From positions 186,001-250,000 of the forward strand of contig JAQMWT010000028.1 in the NCBI GenBank assembly GCA_029834535.1: a DNA stretch of 64,000 bases, written 5' to 3'. This DNA is from Chrysophaeum taylorii. Lineage: Eukaryota > Sar > Pelagophyceae > Pelagomonadales > Pelagomonadaceae. The notes beneath the pieces were generated by a model. The model saw only the letters and a list, made by a program, of their open reading frames with translations, did no database searches and was not told the DNA's origin. Shown one piece after another: positions 33,600-44,035 of this stretch; the stretch's first letter is position 1; the number at the start of each line of letters is the position of its first letter. The position numbers and the translations under genes were made by a program.

Positions 33600-35110
33600 C
33601 GGCAGGTGTTGGAGACAATATGCTTGTTGCTGTAAACGATCGATCACGGCGTTTGCGACGCCATACGAGAAAGCTTTCGCGCCGCTACTCAAAATGCCGC
33701 TGCTTGAAAACACATGGTTTTGGACGAACCGCTTTGTCGACGCAGTGTTCGTCTCCGACATGCTGTTGTAGGTTTTGTTCGTGCCATGCCTGTCGACGCA
33801 AAAGACGCAGCAGCATTTTGTGAATAACAAATAGAAAATCGCTCTGCATTATTTGCAGGCAAGCTTTTTGCGTGAATTTTGTCGGCATACTACCGTACGA
33901 TCTGTTGACGATCCAAATTTCGCCTTTGAGGAGTTACAACATGATAGTGTTCTTGTTGTTGCGGCACCGGCGGTTAAGCCGACTGCGCCGGTTGGTAGTG
34001 CTGATGGAGTCCTTTTCGGTAGGATCGGCGATGCCGTACTCTTTGATCGAGATCTTCAAGCTACTTTGCTTGATCGTGGTCGCGATCCACCGGAAGACGT
34101 GCGCCTGGGTTCTCACCGCGTAAATTGAGCGTCGCCAGTCTAGGTACAGCTGGCTCAACGTGCTCAAATTGAAACCGTCGTCTGCCCAGAGCTACGAACG
34201 AAAGTGACATCGAACGGAATGCTCTGATTGCGACGTATTTCAAGAGCACGTCGGCATTCGACAGGTACGTCGCCTGAATCATCGGTGTGCCGGGCGAGTA
34301 CGCCGAGAAAAAGCGACGACTCATATCGACGATGTAAGTCGTTGAAGCGCGAGCCTGATAACAAGTAACTCGCATCCTTGTGTTTTTCAGCGTATGCTTT
34401 TACGGGCACCAGGCACGGCGACGTCAACGCTACGACCCGCCTCGAATACTTCGTGAGCAGGGAATACGTTTTCTCGCTTCATTTTTTTGGCAACTTCTCC
34501 GCCATCCTGGTATAAATGGGAGAGCATCCGGCTCGGATCCGCGGCGCCATGGACGATCTCAATACCTATATTCTTCGGGAAACGAAAAAACTCCTCGGTG
34601 AGCTGAGTTCGCGAGACTACTTCGAACACTCGCGCAACCTCGTGCGAAGCTGCGATTACCATGATCTTGACACAAAGATGGCGGGTGCAGTTGCGTGGCG
34701 AAGTCGTTGATGACGATGTCTCGACACAGTGGCAAGTGCAAGTGCGGTACTTTCGCGACGCCAGAATGGATCCAACACGCGAGGTCTCGATGGGTCTCGA
34801 GCCGCTCGTGTTCGCATCGTTAGAGATGGAGGATACGGGACTTGCGCTCGCTATCATCCAACAGGGCGTCACCCTGTTTGGCGGTCGCATCTGCACTCGC
34901 GGCGCTTGCGTCGGCACCAAATTCATAGCAAAACGCAACTTGGACGTCGGCGAAGACCCGATCCGTTTTTCTGCCCGAGCGCGTTCTCCAATGTCGAAGT
35001 GCTCAGCTTCGCGTATCTCAAACTGACTGGCATCTTTCTCACGTATTCCATCGCGTTCCACGGCATCCACCTCGCCGGGAGCTGGATTGTCGCCGAGCAG
35101 CTTCGTTAAA
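33600..35110 (+). pseudogene. Decayed EAG/CNG-type potassium channel with cyclic-nucleotide-binding domain
   Basis: Fragments in three frames follow the exact order of a voltage-gated, cNMP-domain channel. ATPYEKAFAP then WFWTNRFVDAVFVSDMLL (33655-33771) is S1-S2. VNFVGILPYDLLTI (about 33874) then LRRLVVLMESF is S3-S4. IFKLLCLIVVAIHRKTCAWV (34050-34115) is S5. FRGAMDD-like/MDDLNTYILRE (34549) and YFEHSRNLVRSCDYHD (34620) are the C-linker. LEPLVFASLEM to AIIQQGVTLFGGR (34798-34890) is the cNMP fold. Stops and shifts occur throughout, and the filter position reads GVPGEY instead of GYGD. An intron-like GTAAGT ... TTTTTCAG (about 34335-34390) is retained, so it arose from genomic DNA rather than by retroposition. 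Confidence 0.75.
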
Positions 35111-36015
35111 TGAACCGTAGGCAATCCAAGTAGCAACGACCGGACTCTGCTATTGCTATACAAAGTCCCGTCGGTACGTCAATCGCGAGAACTCACCCGC
35201 GTCAACACGCCCGTCGCCTGTCGAGACATCGCCACGCACGCACTGCCAAACTGGGCCTTGACGCCTTGGCCACTATATACCTCCTCACCGAAGCTGGCAC
35301 CTCGTCATTCCCAGATCGTCAACGGCACCGTCTTCGTACACATCCGCTAGTCACGGAACCCTGACATTATTCGCCCGTCGACGGCGACGTCCACAAAGAT
35401 ATGCCCAGCCTCCTCCGACAACAACAATGACTAGCTGTAACCTGAAGAGCCGAGATCCTGCGCAACACCGACCGCATTCGAATCCCTACTTTTGCGACGA
35501 GGGCACCAATGATCTGGTCAAGACCTGTAGAACTCTTTCGTATAATTACTTTCGACTTCTTTCAACTCGCATGGGAATAGTACGTGGAAGCTCGCTGTGG
35601 CAGAATCCGAGATCGTAATTAAATTAGTGGCCGGCGCGGCAGGGTTCTTTGGTTGAAATTATTATATCAGAAATTTACCCTATAGTATAATAAGAAACTA
35701 TATAACACAGCGTTCAAGTGAGAAGCGCTTCGAGGTCAAAGTTCGCCTGCGTGGGCGATGGCGACGCCTTCGGCGTGGCGGAGCGCAAGCGGGACGGCGA
35801 GGCGCGGGTTCGGGTCGGCGATGGGCGGCGAGTGGTCTCCCGCAACCGTCCGGCGGTCGCGCTTCGAGGTCAAGGTTCGCATGCGTGGGCGTTCCAAAAT
35901 TATGGCAATCCTTGCTTGGGCTTTTGGGAAAACCCTTCGTTCACGAACACTTCAACTTGTGACATACAGGGTTCCTGAAGTCGCCGTCAGCCCACGATCT
36001 TTTCTCGTCTTGACG
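35111..36015. other. Gene-poor, with promoter region of the next gene
   Basis: The first part may be the unrecognisable 3' end of the channel relic. A short AT-rich stretch (35635-35710) is followed by a GC-rich block bearing two 33-bp direct repeats. Confidence 0.4.
35725..35891. repeat. Pair of 33-bp direct repeats
   Basis: 35725-35757 and 35859-35891 are near-identical (two differences), both containing GCTTCGAGGTCAA. They lie about 130-290 bp before the start of the plastid-type protein gene. Confidence 0.85.
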
Positions 36016-36579
36016 ATGAAGAAGTGCGCTGTGATCGTTGCGCTGGTGTACGGCGCCGACGCGCTCATCGCCCCCAGTGCGGTGGTAACCGTGCCCCGTT
36101 CGCGAGTGGTGGTGGCCGATGCCGTCGACCCGACCATCGTGGCCGCCGGCGTGGGCGCTGTCGCGATCGCCGCGGGGGCCGTATTCGCACTTGGCGGCGG
36201 CGGCGGCGACAACAAGGCACCACCCGTGACGCCGAAGCCCAAGCCCGAGCCCAAGCTGGAAAAAAATTCGCCGGCCCCGAAGACCGTCGTCACCTCGGCG
36301 CCGTCGTCCCCTGTGCTCGTCAAGGCGTGTTGGTCGGGCGACGCGTTTAAATCGCTCGAATGGGCCGACCTGGAGCCCAAGGCGCCCACCATCGAGTCCT
36401 GGCGCGAGGCCTGCGCGTCGGGCGTCGTCTCTTACTACGATTTCGGTCTCCGTGTCTTGTCTTACCAGCCGCCGACGCCCGTCCCCGAGCCCGCGCCCGT
36501 CACCCTCGAGGATTGGAAGGCCGCGTGCGAAACGGGAGGTGTTCAGTCCTTCTATGACTTCGGCCTCAGACTTGCTTGA
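36016..36579 (+). CDS. Putative plastid-targeted membrane protein with repeated W-A-C / YDFGLR motif
   Basis: A 187-residue protein. An N-terminal signal peptide (VIVALVYGADA, then LIAPS) is followed by a Ser/Val/Arg-rich stretch, resembling a bipartite plastid pre-sequence. One transmembrane helix covers about residues 40-60 (IVAAGVGAVAIAAGAVFALG), then a Lys/Pro-rich linker. The C-terminal half carries two copies of a motif: ESWREACASGVVSYYDFGLRV and, about 35 residues later, EDWKAACETGGVQSFYDFGLRL-like sequence. I do not recognise the family. The spacing suggests a duplicated short binding module facing stroma or lumen; that is inference. Confidence 0.7.
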   Translation: MKKCAVIVALVYGADALIAPSAVVTVPRSRVVVADAVDPTIVAAGVGAVAIAAGAVFALGGGGGDNKAPPVTPKPKPEPKLEKNSPAPKTVVTSAPSSPVLVKACWSGDAFKSLEWADLEPKAPTIESWREACASGVVSYYDFGLRVLSYQPPTPVPEPAPVTLEDWKAACETGGVQSFYDFGLRLA

Positions 36580-36803
36580 CCGCACATCACTTACAACATG
36601 AGACGGTCGAGGCAGTGCCCCTTCGACGATGACGACGACGACGACGACGAGCTTGGTGTTGGTCGTCTGGAGATTCGACAACGACGATGACGTACGTCAT
36701 CGACGAATGACACCCGCATTCTATATATCCACCATATACAAGTGATTCGTTTCTGGCGCAATTTCTGTGTCTACATTATTATTCTCTGCCCTCGATCGAT
36801 CGA

Positions 36804-37940
36804 CTAGGCTAACTTCTTCTCGAATAAGCAGCCAGGGACGTCGGTCTGTGGGGCGGGGCACTCCGCGTGGTCGACATCCTGCTGCAGCTTTGCGCTTACG
36901 GCGCTGGCGTGGTCAGCGTCGGAGGGGAGTGGCTGGCGAAGGCGGCGATAGAGCCCAGCGCAACACCCAGAGAGCGAGCCGAAGCCGCCGTGGCGGTAGT
37001 CTGGTCCGGCACGGTAAAGCCTCGCCGATCGCTCGAGCGCGGTCTCTCCGCGGGCGATGATGCCGAGCGTAATCGCGGCGAGGCCCCCGACGCCGCCGAG
37101 GACGCCGAGCGCGACAGCGCCGAGCGCGAGAAAGCGGCCGTCGCGCGTCGAGGCGACGCGCGCGAGCACGGCGGTCGCGGCATCGACTGTGCCACGGCGC
37201 CGGCTCGCGACAACGGCGCGAAGGATGTCGCGTGCTCTGAGGTCGGTCGTGCCCGTGCGTATCCCACACACGACGACGACGGCGACGTATACCACAACGA
37301 AAAGAGTTCCGGCGACGATCGAGAGGAGAAACGCGACGAAGTGAGCGACGTTGCCCGCGCCGACGCAGTTGTGCAGGAAGACGCAGTGGTGGTCGAGGCC
37401 CACCACGCACCTCGAGCACGTACTGCAGTGGTGTGCGCGCGGCGGCTTGAGGTTGTCGCACAAGTCGCACCACGGCAGCTGCTGCTGGAACTTGTGCCAG
37501 TCGTCTTCCTCTCCCGCGACAAGCCGCGCCCACTGCTCGCGAGAGCGCTTCGGGACGCGCCCAGGATCCAGGCGCGCCGCGAGCGCGAACTGCACGAGGA
37601 CGTTCGCCGCGAGCGCTAGCGCCGGCACCCACGCCGCGACCTTGGCGCGGGTCGAGTAGTCGCGCGAGACTTCGGGCAACGCCCATAGCAGTCCGCTCCC
37701 GACGATGCCCGCGATGAGACCCGTAGCAAACGCGTGGACGAGCCGCGACGCGTAAAACCGGCATAGTCCGCACCGTATGAGGCCCTTCCACACGCCACGC
37801 GCCGAAGGTGGTCGCCCGTTGCATTTCCGGCAGACCCCACATCGCCAGTAGGCCGTCTGGTCGCGTACAACCCGCACGACCGACCGGCAGTGCCAGCACT
37901 TAGTCACGGCCCACTCCTCTTTGCCTCGCGGTGCCTCCAT
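36804..37940 (-). CDS. DHHC-type palmitoyltransferase (zDHHC)
   Basis: A 378-residue membrane enzyme that S-acylates cysteines of target proteins. The DHHC cysteine-rich domain is at about residues 158-200: CDLCDNLKPPRAHHC, then GLDHHCVFLHNCVGAGN, with the catalytic DHHC at about 183-186. Two hydrophobic segments precede it and two or three follow, the usual four-helix layout. Unusually, the N-terminus (residues 14-41) has an additional zinc-ribbon-like cluster (CWHC, then CGVCRKC). The ATG at 37940 is chosen because the longer frame starts with a non-ATG codon. Substrates unknown. Confidence 0.9.
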   Translation of the reverse strand: MEAPRGKEEWAVTKCWHCRSVVRVVRDQTAYWRCGVCRKCNGRPPSARGVWKGLIRCGLCRFYASRLVHAFATGLIAGIVGSGLLWALPEVSRDYSTRAKVAAWVPALALAANVLVQFALAARLDPGRVPKRSREQWARLVAGEEDDWHKFQQQLPWCDLCDNLKPPRAHHCSTCSRCVVGLDHHCVFLHNCVGAGNVAHFVAFLLSIVAGTLFVVVYVAVVVVCGIRTGTTDLRARDILRAVVASRRRGTVDAATAVLARVASTRDGRFLALGAVALGVLGGVGGLAAITLGIIARGETALERSARLYRAGPDYRHGGFGSLSGCCAGLYRRLRQPLPSDADHASAVSAKLQQDVDHAECPAPQTDVPGCLFEKKLA

Positions 37941-38184
37941 TACTCCGGCCTGTCGATAGCGCCGCCGCGACAGGGCAACCTCATTCCACCTCAACTTACA
38001 TGCCGTTGCAATCGTCGGCTCGAGACTATGCCCTGCAACGCACGCTCTTGGCACGACGGCCGTCCCCGCCCCCGAACACCCACACCCTCCCCGCCGTGTA
38101 AATATACGTGACCTTCACAGACTTCGCTCGCCTCACAGTCCATGATAAAGGACCTCCCATCCCATGGTCTTCATTTACGACGGC

Positions 38185-38964
38185 TTACCTGCGCTGGAAA
38201 GAGAATTTATTTAAAAAAAAAATTCCTGCAGTTTGGACTTGGCTGACTTCAGTTGAATCGAACAACCTAACATCGAGAAGGCAGCTGACTGCGCCGACGG
38301 GGCGCTCGCAGACGGCGGCAGTGTCATTGCCGTGGGGCGTGTTGATAAGCGTCCCATTTGCGCAGACGGTCTCGGACCCACCGCCGTTCAGATTGACGGC
38401 GGCGTCGAGACGAAGACCCGTCGCCAGAAGATCGGCGAACTCGAAGAGGTCCAACCCGGCGCCGACGTCCTCTTCGCCGTCGACCGAAACGAGGGCCAAG
38501 GAGCCATTGGCGAAGACCCCGACGGCGGTGCGGGGCGCTTTCTCGGTGACGAAGGTCGACGTCGAGTCGAGGTCCGACGAGGCGTTGACATACGACGCTC
38601 CGCGACGCACGAGTAGCCCGTGACCTTGTACGAGGTTTCCCGCGTTCGCGAACTCACCAAGCCCCAAGACGGTCGAGTTGCTTGTCGTGGCGAATGTCGC
38701 GTATGGGCCGGCTGTGCCAAAGGCTACGCCGCAGCATACGAGCCTGCCCACGCACCCGTCCGACGAAAAGAAGGCCGCGTTGGTTCCATAGGCACATTCC
38801 CGTGCGGTGTCGCAAGCCGGGGCCAGCGCTTCGCACCCGTCTTCTTCATCGGGCGTCGTGCACAATACGCGCCACGATCTCGGGTCTCCGACCCCGACAA
38901 AGGCCTTTCCCACCGTGTACCACGAGGGTTGCAGCAGAGACATCGGAAACGCGTAGTCCATCAT
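38185..38964 (-). CDS. Phosphodiester glycosidase (NAGPA/uncovering-enzyme-like)
   Basis: About 259 residues matching the catalytic fold of N-acetylglucosamine-1-phosphodiester alpha-N-acetylglucosaminidase, which in animals removes GlcNAc from mannose-6-phosphate tags. Landmarks: ATNAxFF-like TNAAFFSSDGCVG, HGLLVRRGASYVN, VTEKAPRTAVGV, VSVDGEEDVGAGLDLFEFADLL, and the AVNLNGGGSETV glycine/serine motif (N-L-D/N-GGGS). NGTLINTPHGNDT resembles the C-terminal segment of the family. The ATG at 38964 gives no signal peptide although the family acts in the secretory pathway, so a 5' exon with the signal peptide is probably missing. Confidence 0.8.
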   Translation of the reverse strand: MMDYAFPMSLLQPSWYTVGKAFVGVGDPRSWRVLCTTPDEEDGCEALAPACDTARECAYGTNAAFFSSDGCVGRLVCCGVAFGTAGPYATFATTSNSTVLGLGEFANAGNLVQGHGLLVRRGASYVNASSDLDSTSTFVTEKAPRTAVGVFANGSLALVSVDGEEDVGAGLDLFEFADLLATGLRLDAAVNLNGGGSETVCANGTLINTPHGNDTAAVCERPVGAVSCLLDVRLFDSTEVSQVQTAGIFFLNKFSFQRR

Positions 38965-41900
38965 GAAAGAACACAAACGGACTTATTTATTCTCCACTGC
39001 TTCGTAACTGCCCAACTCCTACGCACTTTTTGAGAAAAAAACAACAGGTTTCGGGCCCGATTTTTAACGCCCCTCACTGAGTTTTGAGTCCGCAAAACCG
39101 ACGCCCGCGTGACCGCCTCGGACGAGCCCCTCGCACCCCGCTTGCCCCCCCCCAACACCGCTCAATGACGGTGGGGCCGTCTGTGACCGCCGACTGACCC
39201 ATCGCCTCGCGCGACCGAATCGTCCTACGAAATTTTATTTGTTACCACGTGGCCACTAAACGATCAGTGTGCGGGCTAAGCAAGCTGCCTAAAATTGCTA
39301 CTCCCGCCCTCACGGCGCGATGGTTACGCTTTTTGGGTGGATCTCGTCGCTGTTGCCAAGTTTAGAGCCGCTCCACCGCGATCCGGTTTACACCATGGTG
39401 GCTGCCCAAAACCACAGAACCCTCGTCGTTGCAAAATCAATATTCGATCCCCCTCAAGCAATAGCGCCGATTTTACGGCGACAACAATCGGCTCTCTCGC
39501 TGTCCCTGCTGACGCCGCGAGATTGAGCTATCACGCACCAAGCAACACCTACTCACTTCTCCATCGGCTCCAGCAGCCCCTCATCGCTCAAATTGAGTTC
39601 TCCCGACAAGACGCAAATGCGCCGCCCTTCCCAAAGCCGCAAATCTCGCACCCGCGCACAGCCGTTTTTCTCTGGTTCGGGCCGCTGCAGCAGACAGACA
39701 CCCCCCCTCCACCCACGCTCTCGCGATGGAACCCAGATATTTGACGGGCGCTGTTTGGAACTAACATCTCAAAAAAAGCCATCATCGGCCTCGTTGGTGT
39801 CATGGTTTTCGACATTCAGCCAACCGACGTGATTGCCCCCCAAGGGCGCACACTTATTTGCAACCGCCTCTTTGTCAGCCTCAACTCCAATTGCGGTCAC
39901 GAATTGCACGATCCCTGCATTTCACCATGAATGGCGTGTTCGCGGACGCTCGCACCCTTTTCCATCTCAACCTTTTCTCGATTTTACCTCTGCCCTCCCT
40001 ATCGCCACTCGCCGCCGACTTGCGTTGCGTGCACATCCTTAGTTGGTCGGCTGCGCATGGTCCCCAACTCCCTCTGCACTCATCTATCGCATGCGCGCAA
40101 GGAACGCGGATTCGCAGGCCCCAAGACATTCGCTAAACTCACACACAACGACGTGCTATCTCCTGCCAACCCAATGGACGCCGCACTGTCGATACCTGCG
40201 ACGGCCATCGTCGCGCCGCAGTACGCTCGAAAGACCTAGGCAGCGTGCTGGCCTCCCTGTAATTAATGACGCTCGACGTGTATAACAGCGACTCCAGGGA
40301 AACGGCGGCTGTCCGGACTTCGTTGCGGGCGACTGTGTTGAATGTAGCGACGTTCTCCTCAACCTCGACTCGACCATAGCGCTTTGCTGATCATGATTGG
40401 CGACGGATTGGCGCTGGGGTTGCTGATGCTCACTCTGCAACTGCGACGCGCCTTTTCCGCACCCTCAACATCACCATCCACCGCGGACGCGCGCGTGCGC
40501 TCCTTGCCATGCGTCCCATCGCAGACCCTCCCCGACTCACCCTTCTCGAGTTGACCCCGATTGGTCCGTCGCGACGCGCACGTGCATAGGGCAGGCTCGT
40601 TATCGCCCTGCTCTTTGGTCGGCGCTCCAGTGATGGGCTCCAAGTCATATGCTTCTCCTCCTGTTGCCACTCTCTCTACCTGCCTTCTTCTCCTCTTCAT
40701 CTCGTCGTCTCCTTCCTTGCTAATCACTTCTATTTGTGTCCGCCTTCTGCGCCCTCAATCCTCTGCGTCTTCGTCATCGTGAAATGTCCTGCTCTTCACG
40801 TGGGTCCTCCTTTGTCTCGTGTAAGTCCCTTGTTAGTTTGTTTCCGGCGGAAGCCGGGAACAATAAGACGCGCCTTGTGAAGCTCGATCTTGCCATTTGC
40901 ATACATGTATTTTGAGAACCCAGATGATGGTCACGATGTTGCCGACACACGATGTTGCCGACAAAATCCTGAGGAGAAGATCGCCGTATATAGTTTAAAT
41001 TTGCGTTCCGGCACTCAAATGAACGTCCGATAAAGCAGCGCGCTGCGACGTACGCGCCCCTGACTCTGCCCTGGCCATCGAGAACGGCGTCTATGGGTGT
41101 TCCTTGCATGGGCCATCGTGACAATTGGACGCATGGGTGTCGCGGGGTGGTCTTCCTAAGGCGGCCCATTCGTGGCCAGGTGCCGAAGACCATAAGGACC
41201 CTATTTGGGTTGCGCCGCTTCGCATTCGGGGCAGATGACGAAAGCAGTGTCATCCGGGGTGGCATCGGGGATGTCAGTGTTGGAGTCGACACACTTGGCG
41301 TCTTCGTATTAGTCGTGGGAGCGGTCTGTGGTGCACGGTGGCAGGGGCAGTGGGCGCGCTGGCGTCGGCGGGCACTGAGATGATGTTGCGAAAGGCGGTG
41401 CGGACTTCTTCGAGTGGGGGCTTATGACCATCGACCTCGTCTCCGCCGAGGTCCGCGCCGCCGCAGCCTTCTACGACACAGCCGTCTGCTTGGCCTTGGC
41501 TAGCTCGGCACCCTCAAAAAATTTGGCCACTGTCTCCGCAGCCTGCTGCCGCCAAAAGCGCCTTCAAGAGGCTTGTATACCCCGAGTCGCCCGTCTCGTC
41601 ATCCGCCTTGCGTTTGCGGAGGATCTTGTTCACGTCGTCCAGCACAATCTGCGATTATTCGCACGCCCCCCCAAGGTCTCGACTACCTCGCGGCTTGGTG
41701 GCAGCGCGATGGGTTGCGGTATTACTCTCACCCGCGGCACGGCCGCCAAGGCCTTACTTGCCCTGCGTTCGGCGCTAACCTGGCCGCCTCTCAGGAAATG
41801 ACCAACCGAACTTTCGATTGTTTAACCCTCCTTGTTGCACAGCGCAGTAAATTATGGATAGTCACACCGCTGCCAGGTTCGAAGTTCGCAAGGATTGTGG

Positions 41901-41982
41901 TGCCCAAGTTCGGCACGATCGCGTGGACTCCGGAGCGGTCCAAGGGAATTTTGCCGACTGCCAAGGTCGATCGGGGCCGCAC
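38965..41982. other. 3-kb gene-poor, repeat-bearing interval
   Basis: Contains copy B of the dispersed repeat (39860-40140), a small tandem duplication near 40936-40967 and short broken frames. At 40820-40920 the minus strand reads ANGKIELHKARLIVPGF, weakly like the KARLVxxGF motif of Ty1/copia reverse transcriptase, but nothing else of that protein is convincing. No intact gene seen. Confidence 0.45.
39860..40140 (+). repeat. Dispersed repeat, copy B (related to 23390-23690)
   Basis: Matches copy A over three blocks including TCCAATxGCGGTCAC and the block ending GCGCATGGTCCCCA. Differs by many substitutions and small gaps, so the two insertions are old. Confidence 0.55.
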
Positions 41983-42861
41983 ATGTCTTTCTTGAGCCGG
42001 AGGTTCCTCGCCCACAAGATTGTGGGGGCCGCATACCTCATCTGGTTCACTCGTGTAGTGTACGTGCTACTCACCCATCCCATCGAGACCTACGCCACGT
42101 CGTGGTTTTGGTTTTACCCCGTCGCGCTCCATTGCATTGGTCTCGCGCAAACGCTGACAGCGTTAAGCGCTTTCAGTTTTCTTCCGCGTTCGCAGAAGCA
42201 AGAGGGCTTCTTCACCGACAAGACCACCATCTCCAAAGACTTTGTCAAGGAAAACGCCTTCTTCGTGCTCTTGACCCTCTTCGCGGCGGTCTACACCCCA
42301 CCAAAGGGCCGCGCCGTCGTCCGCAAGGTCCCCTTTGTCGAACACGTGATGGTATTCTTTCCGTTTCAAACGCTACGACGACTCTTTCCAAAGACCTCGT
42401 TCAATCGACACAACGCTGAGAAGCTCACAAAGCGCAACACCATATTTATGATCAGCTCAAAATACATTGCCTCCTACTTTTATTTGTTTGGGAAACACTA
42501 CATCGGCCTCATGCTCAACTACCTAATGTTCCTCGACCGCGACACGCCACGCGTGCAAGGTCTCATGTTCTGGAACATCATCGGGGGTGGCTACAATCTT
42601 ACCATCGGCATTTTCTTGCACACCCTCAAGTTTCGCAAAGTCCTCGGCCCGCGCGTCGCGATGACCACCTACCTCCTGGGCTATCTCATCTCCGGCGTCC
42701 CCACCCTCTGTTGCTTCTTCCTCCTCACCGAATACAAACTCTGGGCCCTCGCCACCGGGGGCCTCCTCGTCAACGTCTTCGCGAATCGGCTCGCCCCGAT
42801 ATACCAATGCTTTGTCGCCTTCACACTCTTCCGGCAAAGATCGTTGTCCGCCGTCTCCTAG
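41983..42861 (+). CDS. Multi-pass membrane protein, unknown
   Basis: A 292-residue protein from the ATG at 41983 with seven or eight hydrophobic helices, for example AAYLIWFTRVVYVLL, YPVALHCIGLAQTLTAL, IGLMLNYLMFL, VQGLMFWNIIGGGYNL, LLGYLISGVPTLCCFFLL and LWALATGGLLVNVF. A soluble-looking loop (TPPKGRAVVRKVPFVEH to NAEKLTKRN) lies between helices three and four. No family motif recognised; it could be a transporter or a lipid-modifying membrane protein. The frame extends upstream with low-complexity sequence, judged 5' UTR. Confidence 0.65.
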   Translation: MSFLSRRFLAHKIVGAAYLIWFTRVVYVLLTHPIETYATSWFWFYPVALHCIGLAQTLTALSAFSFLPRSQKQEGFFTDKTTISKDFVKENAFFVLLTLFAAVYTPPKGRAVVRKVPFVEHVMVFFPFQTLRRLFPKTSFNRHNAEKLTKRNTIFMISSKYIASYFYLFGKHYIGLMLNYLMFLDRDTPRVQGLMFWNIIGGGYNLTIGIFLHTLKFRKVLGPRVAMTTYLLGYLISGVPTLCCFFLLTEYKLWALATGGLLVNVFANRLAPIYQCFVAFTLFRQRSLSAVS

Positions 42862-43315
42862 GAGACCCCGGCCCGGCCCAGCCCGGCCCGTCCCTTCCTT
42901 CACACCCCCGAGATACATCCGCAGTTGTAGCTCCCCACGCTCGTCCTCTTCCCACTCGCGTTGGCAACATCGTCGGTCGTCGCGCACCTCGCTCGCTTGC
43001 CGTGCCTGTTCCACTTTCGTGCGCAAAAATATTATACTCCTCCATCCGGATCGATCTGTGCCCGCCTCAACCTTCTCGCGCCCGCACAATGGTGCTGCAC
43101 CATGGTGAGCTCACCTGAGTCGTCGCCGACCTAGGTGCGAAAACTAGGCCCTATTATCATTATTATTATCATCATCGACTCGGGCCTCGCGCGCGACGAC
43201 CACGATAGTGCGCCATTCTCAATTTCTCGCCCCGCTGGTACAGGTTGTTTCCGCTGGAGAATTTTTGAGCCCGTTGAGCCCTATCTTGCGAATTTCCCCC
43301 ATCCCCGATTGGACG
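42862..43315. other. Intergenic
   Basis: CCCGG-rich tract (42866-42893) just after the stop, and ATTATT runs near 43153. Upstream region of the next gene; no gene seen. Confidence 0.5.
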
Positions 43316-43906
43316 ATGCTGCGCGCCAGCAAAGCGGTGAGGCGCGGGTTTGTGGGACGATGGAGGTGGTTCGCGGAGATGGGAGGAGGTCCTCCGGGCG
43401 AGAACGAGCTGCCCCAGTACTGGCGAGACATGGAACGGCGAGTGACGATGCGGCGACCGCGGACGTTGGGTTCAGGTCCGAGCGGACGGGGCCCGCGGCG
43501 AAAAAGCGAGATCGATTATTGGGCGGCGGCCGGACTATACGATTATTCGAATCAAGTGCGGAGGGCGGAAGCGGGCGTGGCGACGTACGGTCGGTTGTCA
43601 ACGGCCCGCGTTCGCGACGGCCAGATGGATGCCGCGCATCTCACGTACGAAACCCTCGTCGCGCCCCTCCTCCGAGCCGAGCCGGATCTCCTCGATCTGT
43701 ATCTCGTCGTAGATCAGGATCGCCGCGTCCTCGTCTCGCTATCGGTCTGGGCGACGCCCGACGCTTTTACGCGCGTCAAGAATTCCTACGCGTATAAAGA
43801 CGCCATGCAGTCCTTATCGACGCACTTCGACCTAGAGGACACCATCCTCCGCAGCGACGACGTCGAGACCTATCGCCTCACCACCCCACGTGTTGATGAC
43901 GAATAA
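43316..43906 (+). CDS. ABM-superfamily-like (dimeric alpha/beta barrel) protein, probably organelle-targeted
   Basis: A 196-residue protein. The N-terminus (LRASKAVRRGFVGRWRWF) is basic and amphipathic, like a mitochondrial pre-sequence. The C-terminal 105 residues fit the antibiotic-biosynthesis-monooxygenase-like ferredoxin fold: TYGRLSTARVRDGQMDAAHL, LVAPLLRAEPDLLDLYLVVDQD, VLVSLSVWATPDAFTRVKNS and AYKDAMQSL in the order beta-helix-beta-beta-helix. These domains act as heme- or quinol-handling enzymes or sensors; no catalytic residues can be fixed here. Confidence 0.6.
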   Translation: MLRASKAVRRGFVGRWRWFAEMGGGPPGENELPQYWRDMERRVTMRRPRTLGSGPSGRGPRRKSEIDYWAAAGLYDYSNQVRRAEAGVATYGRLSTARVRDGQMDAAHLTYETLVAPLLRAEPDLLDLYLVVDQDRRVLVSLSVWATPDAFTRVKNSYAYKDAMQSLSTHFDLEDTILRSDDVETYRLTTPRVDDE

Positions 43907-44035
43907 ATGGCTCCATTCTAACCGACTGACTGACTGACTGACGGCTCGGTGTGGGCGGGCCGAAAAAAGCGCGCGCTCGAGGAGCGTTCGGAGTTGGAAA
44001 ATCTCATATCCGTTGAAGACGCTTTTCAGGATATT
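43907..44035. other. Short spacer with GACT tetranucleotide repeat
   Basis: GACTGACTGACTGACTGAC at about 43924-43942. The next frame opens before its ATG through a TTTTCAG that could be a splice acceptor. Confidence 0.5.

Noticed and set aside
40774-41292. Minus-strand frame with a KARLIVPGF-like string suggesting copia reverse transcriptase
   Set aside because: Only one short motif matches; the rest shows no order of copia domains, so not annotated as an element.
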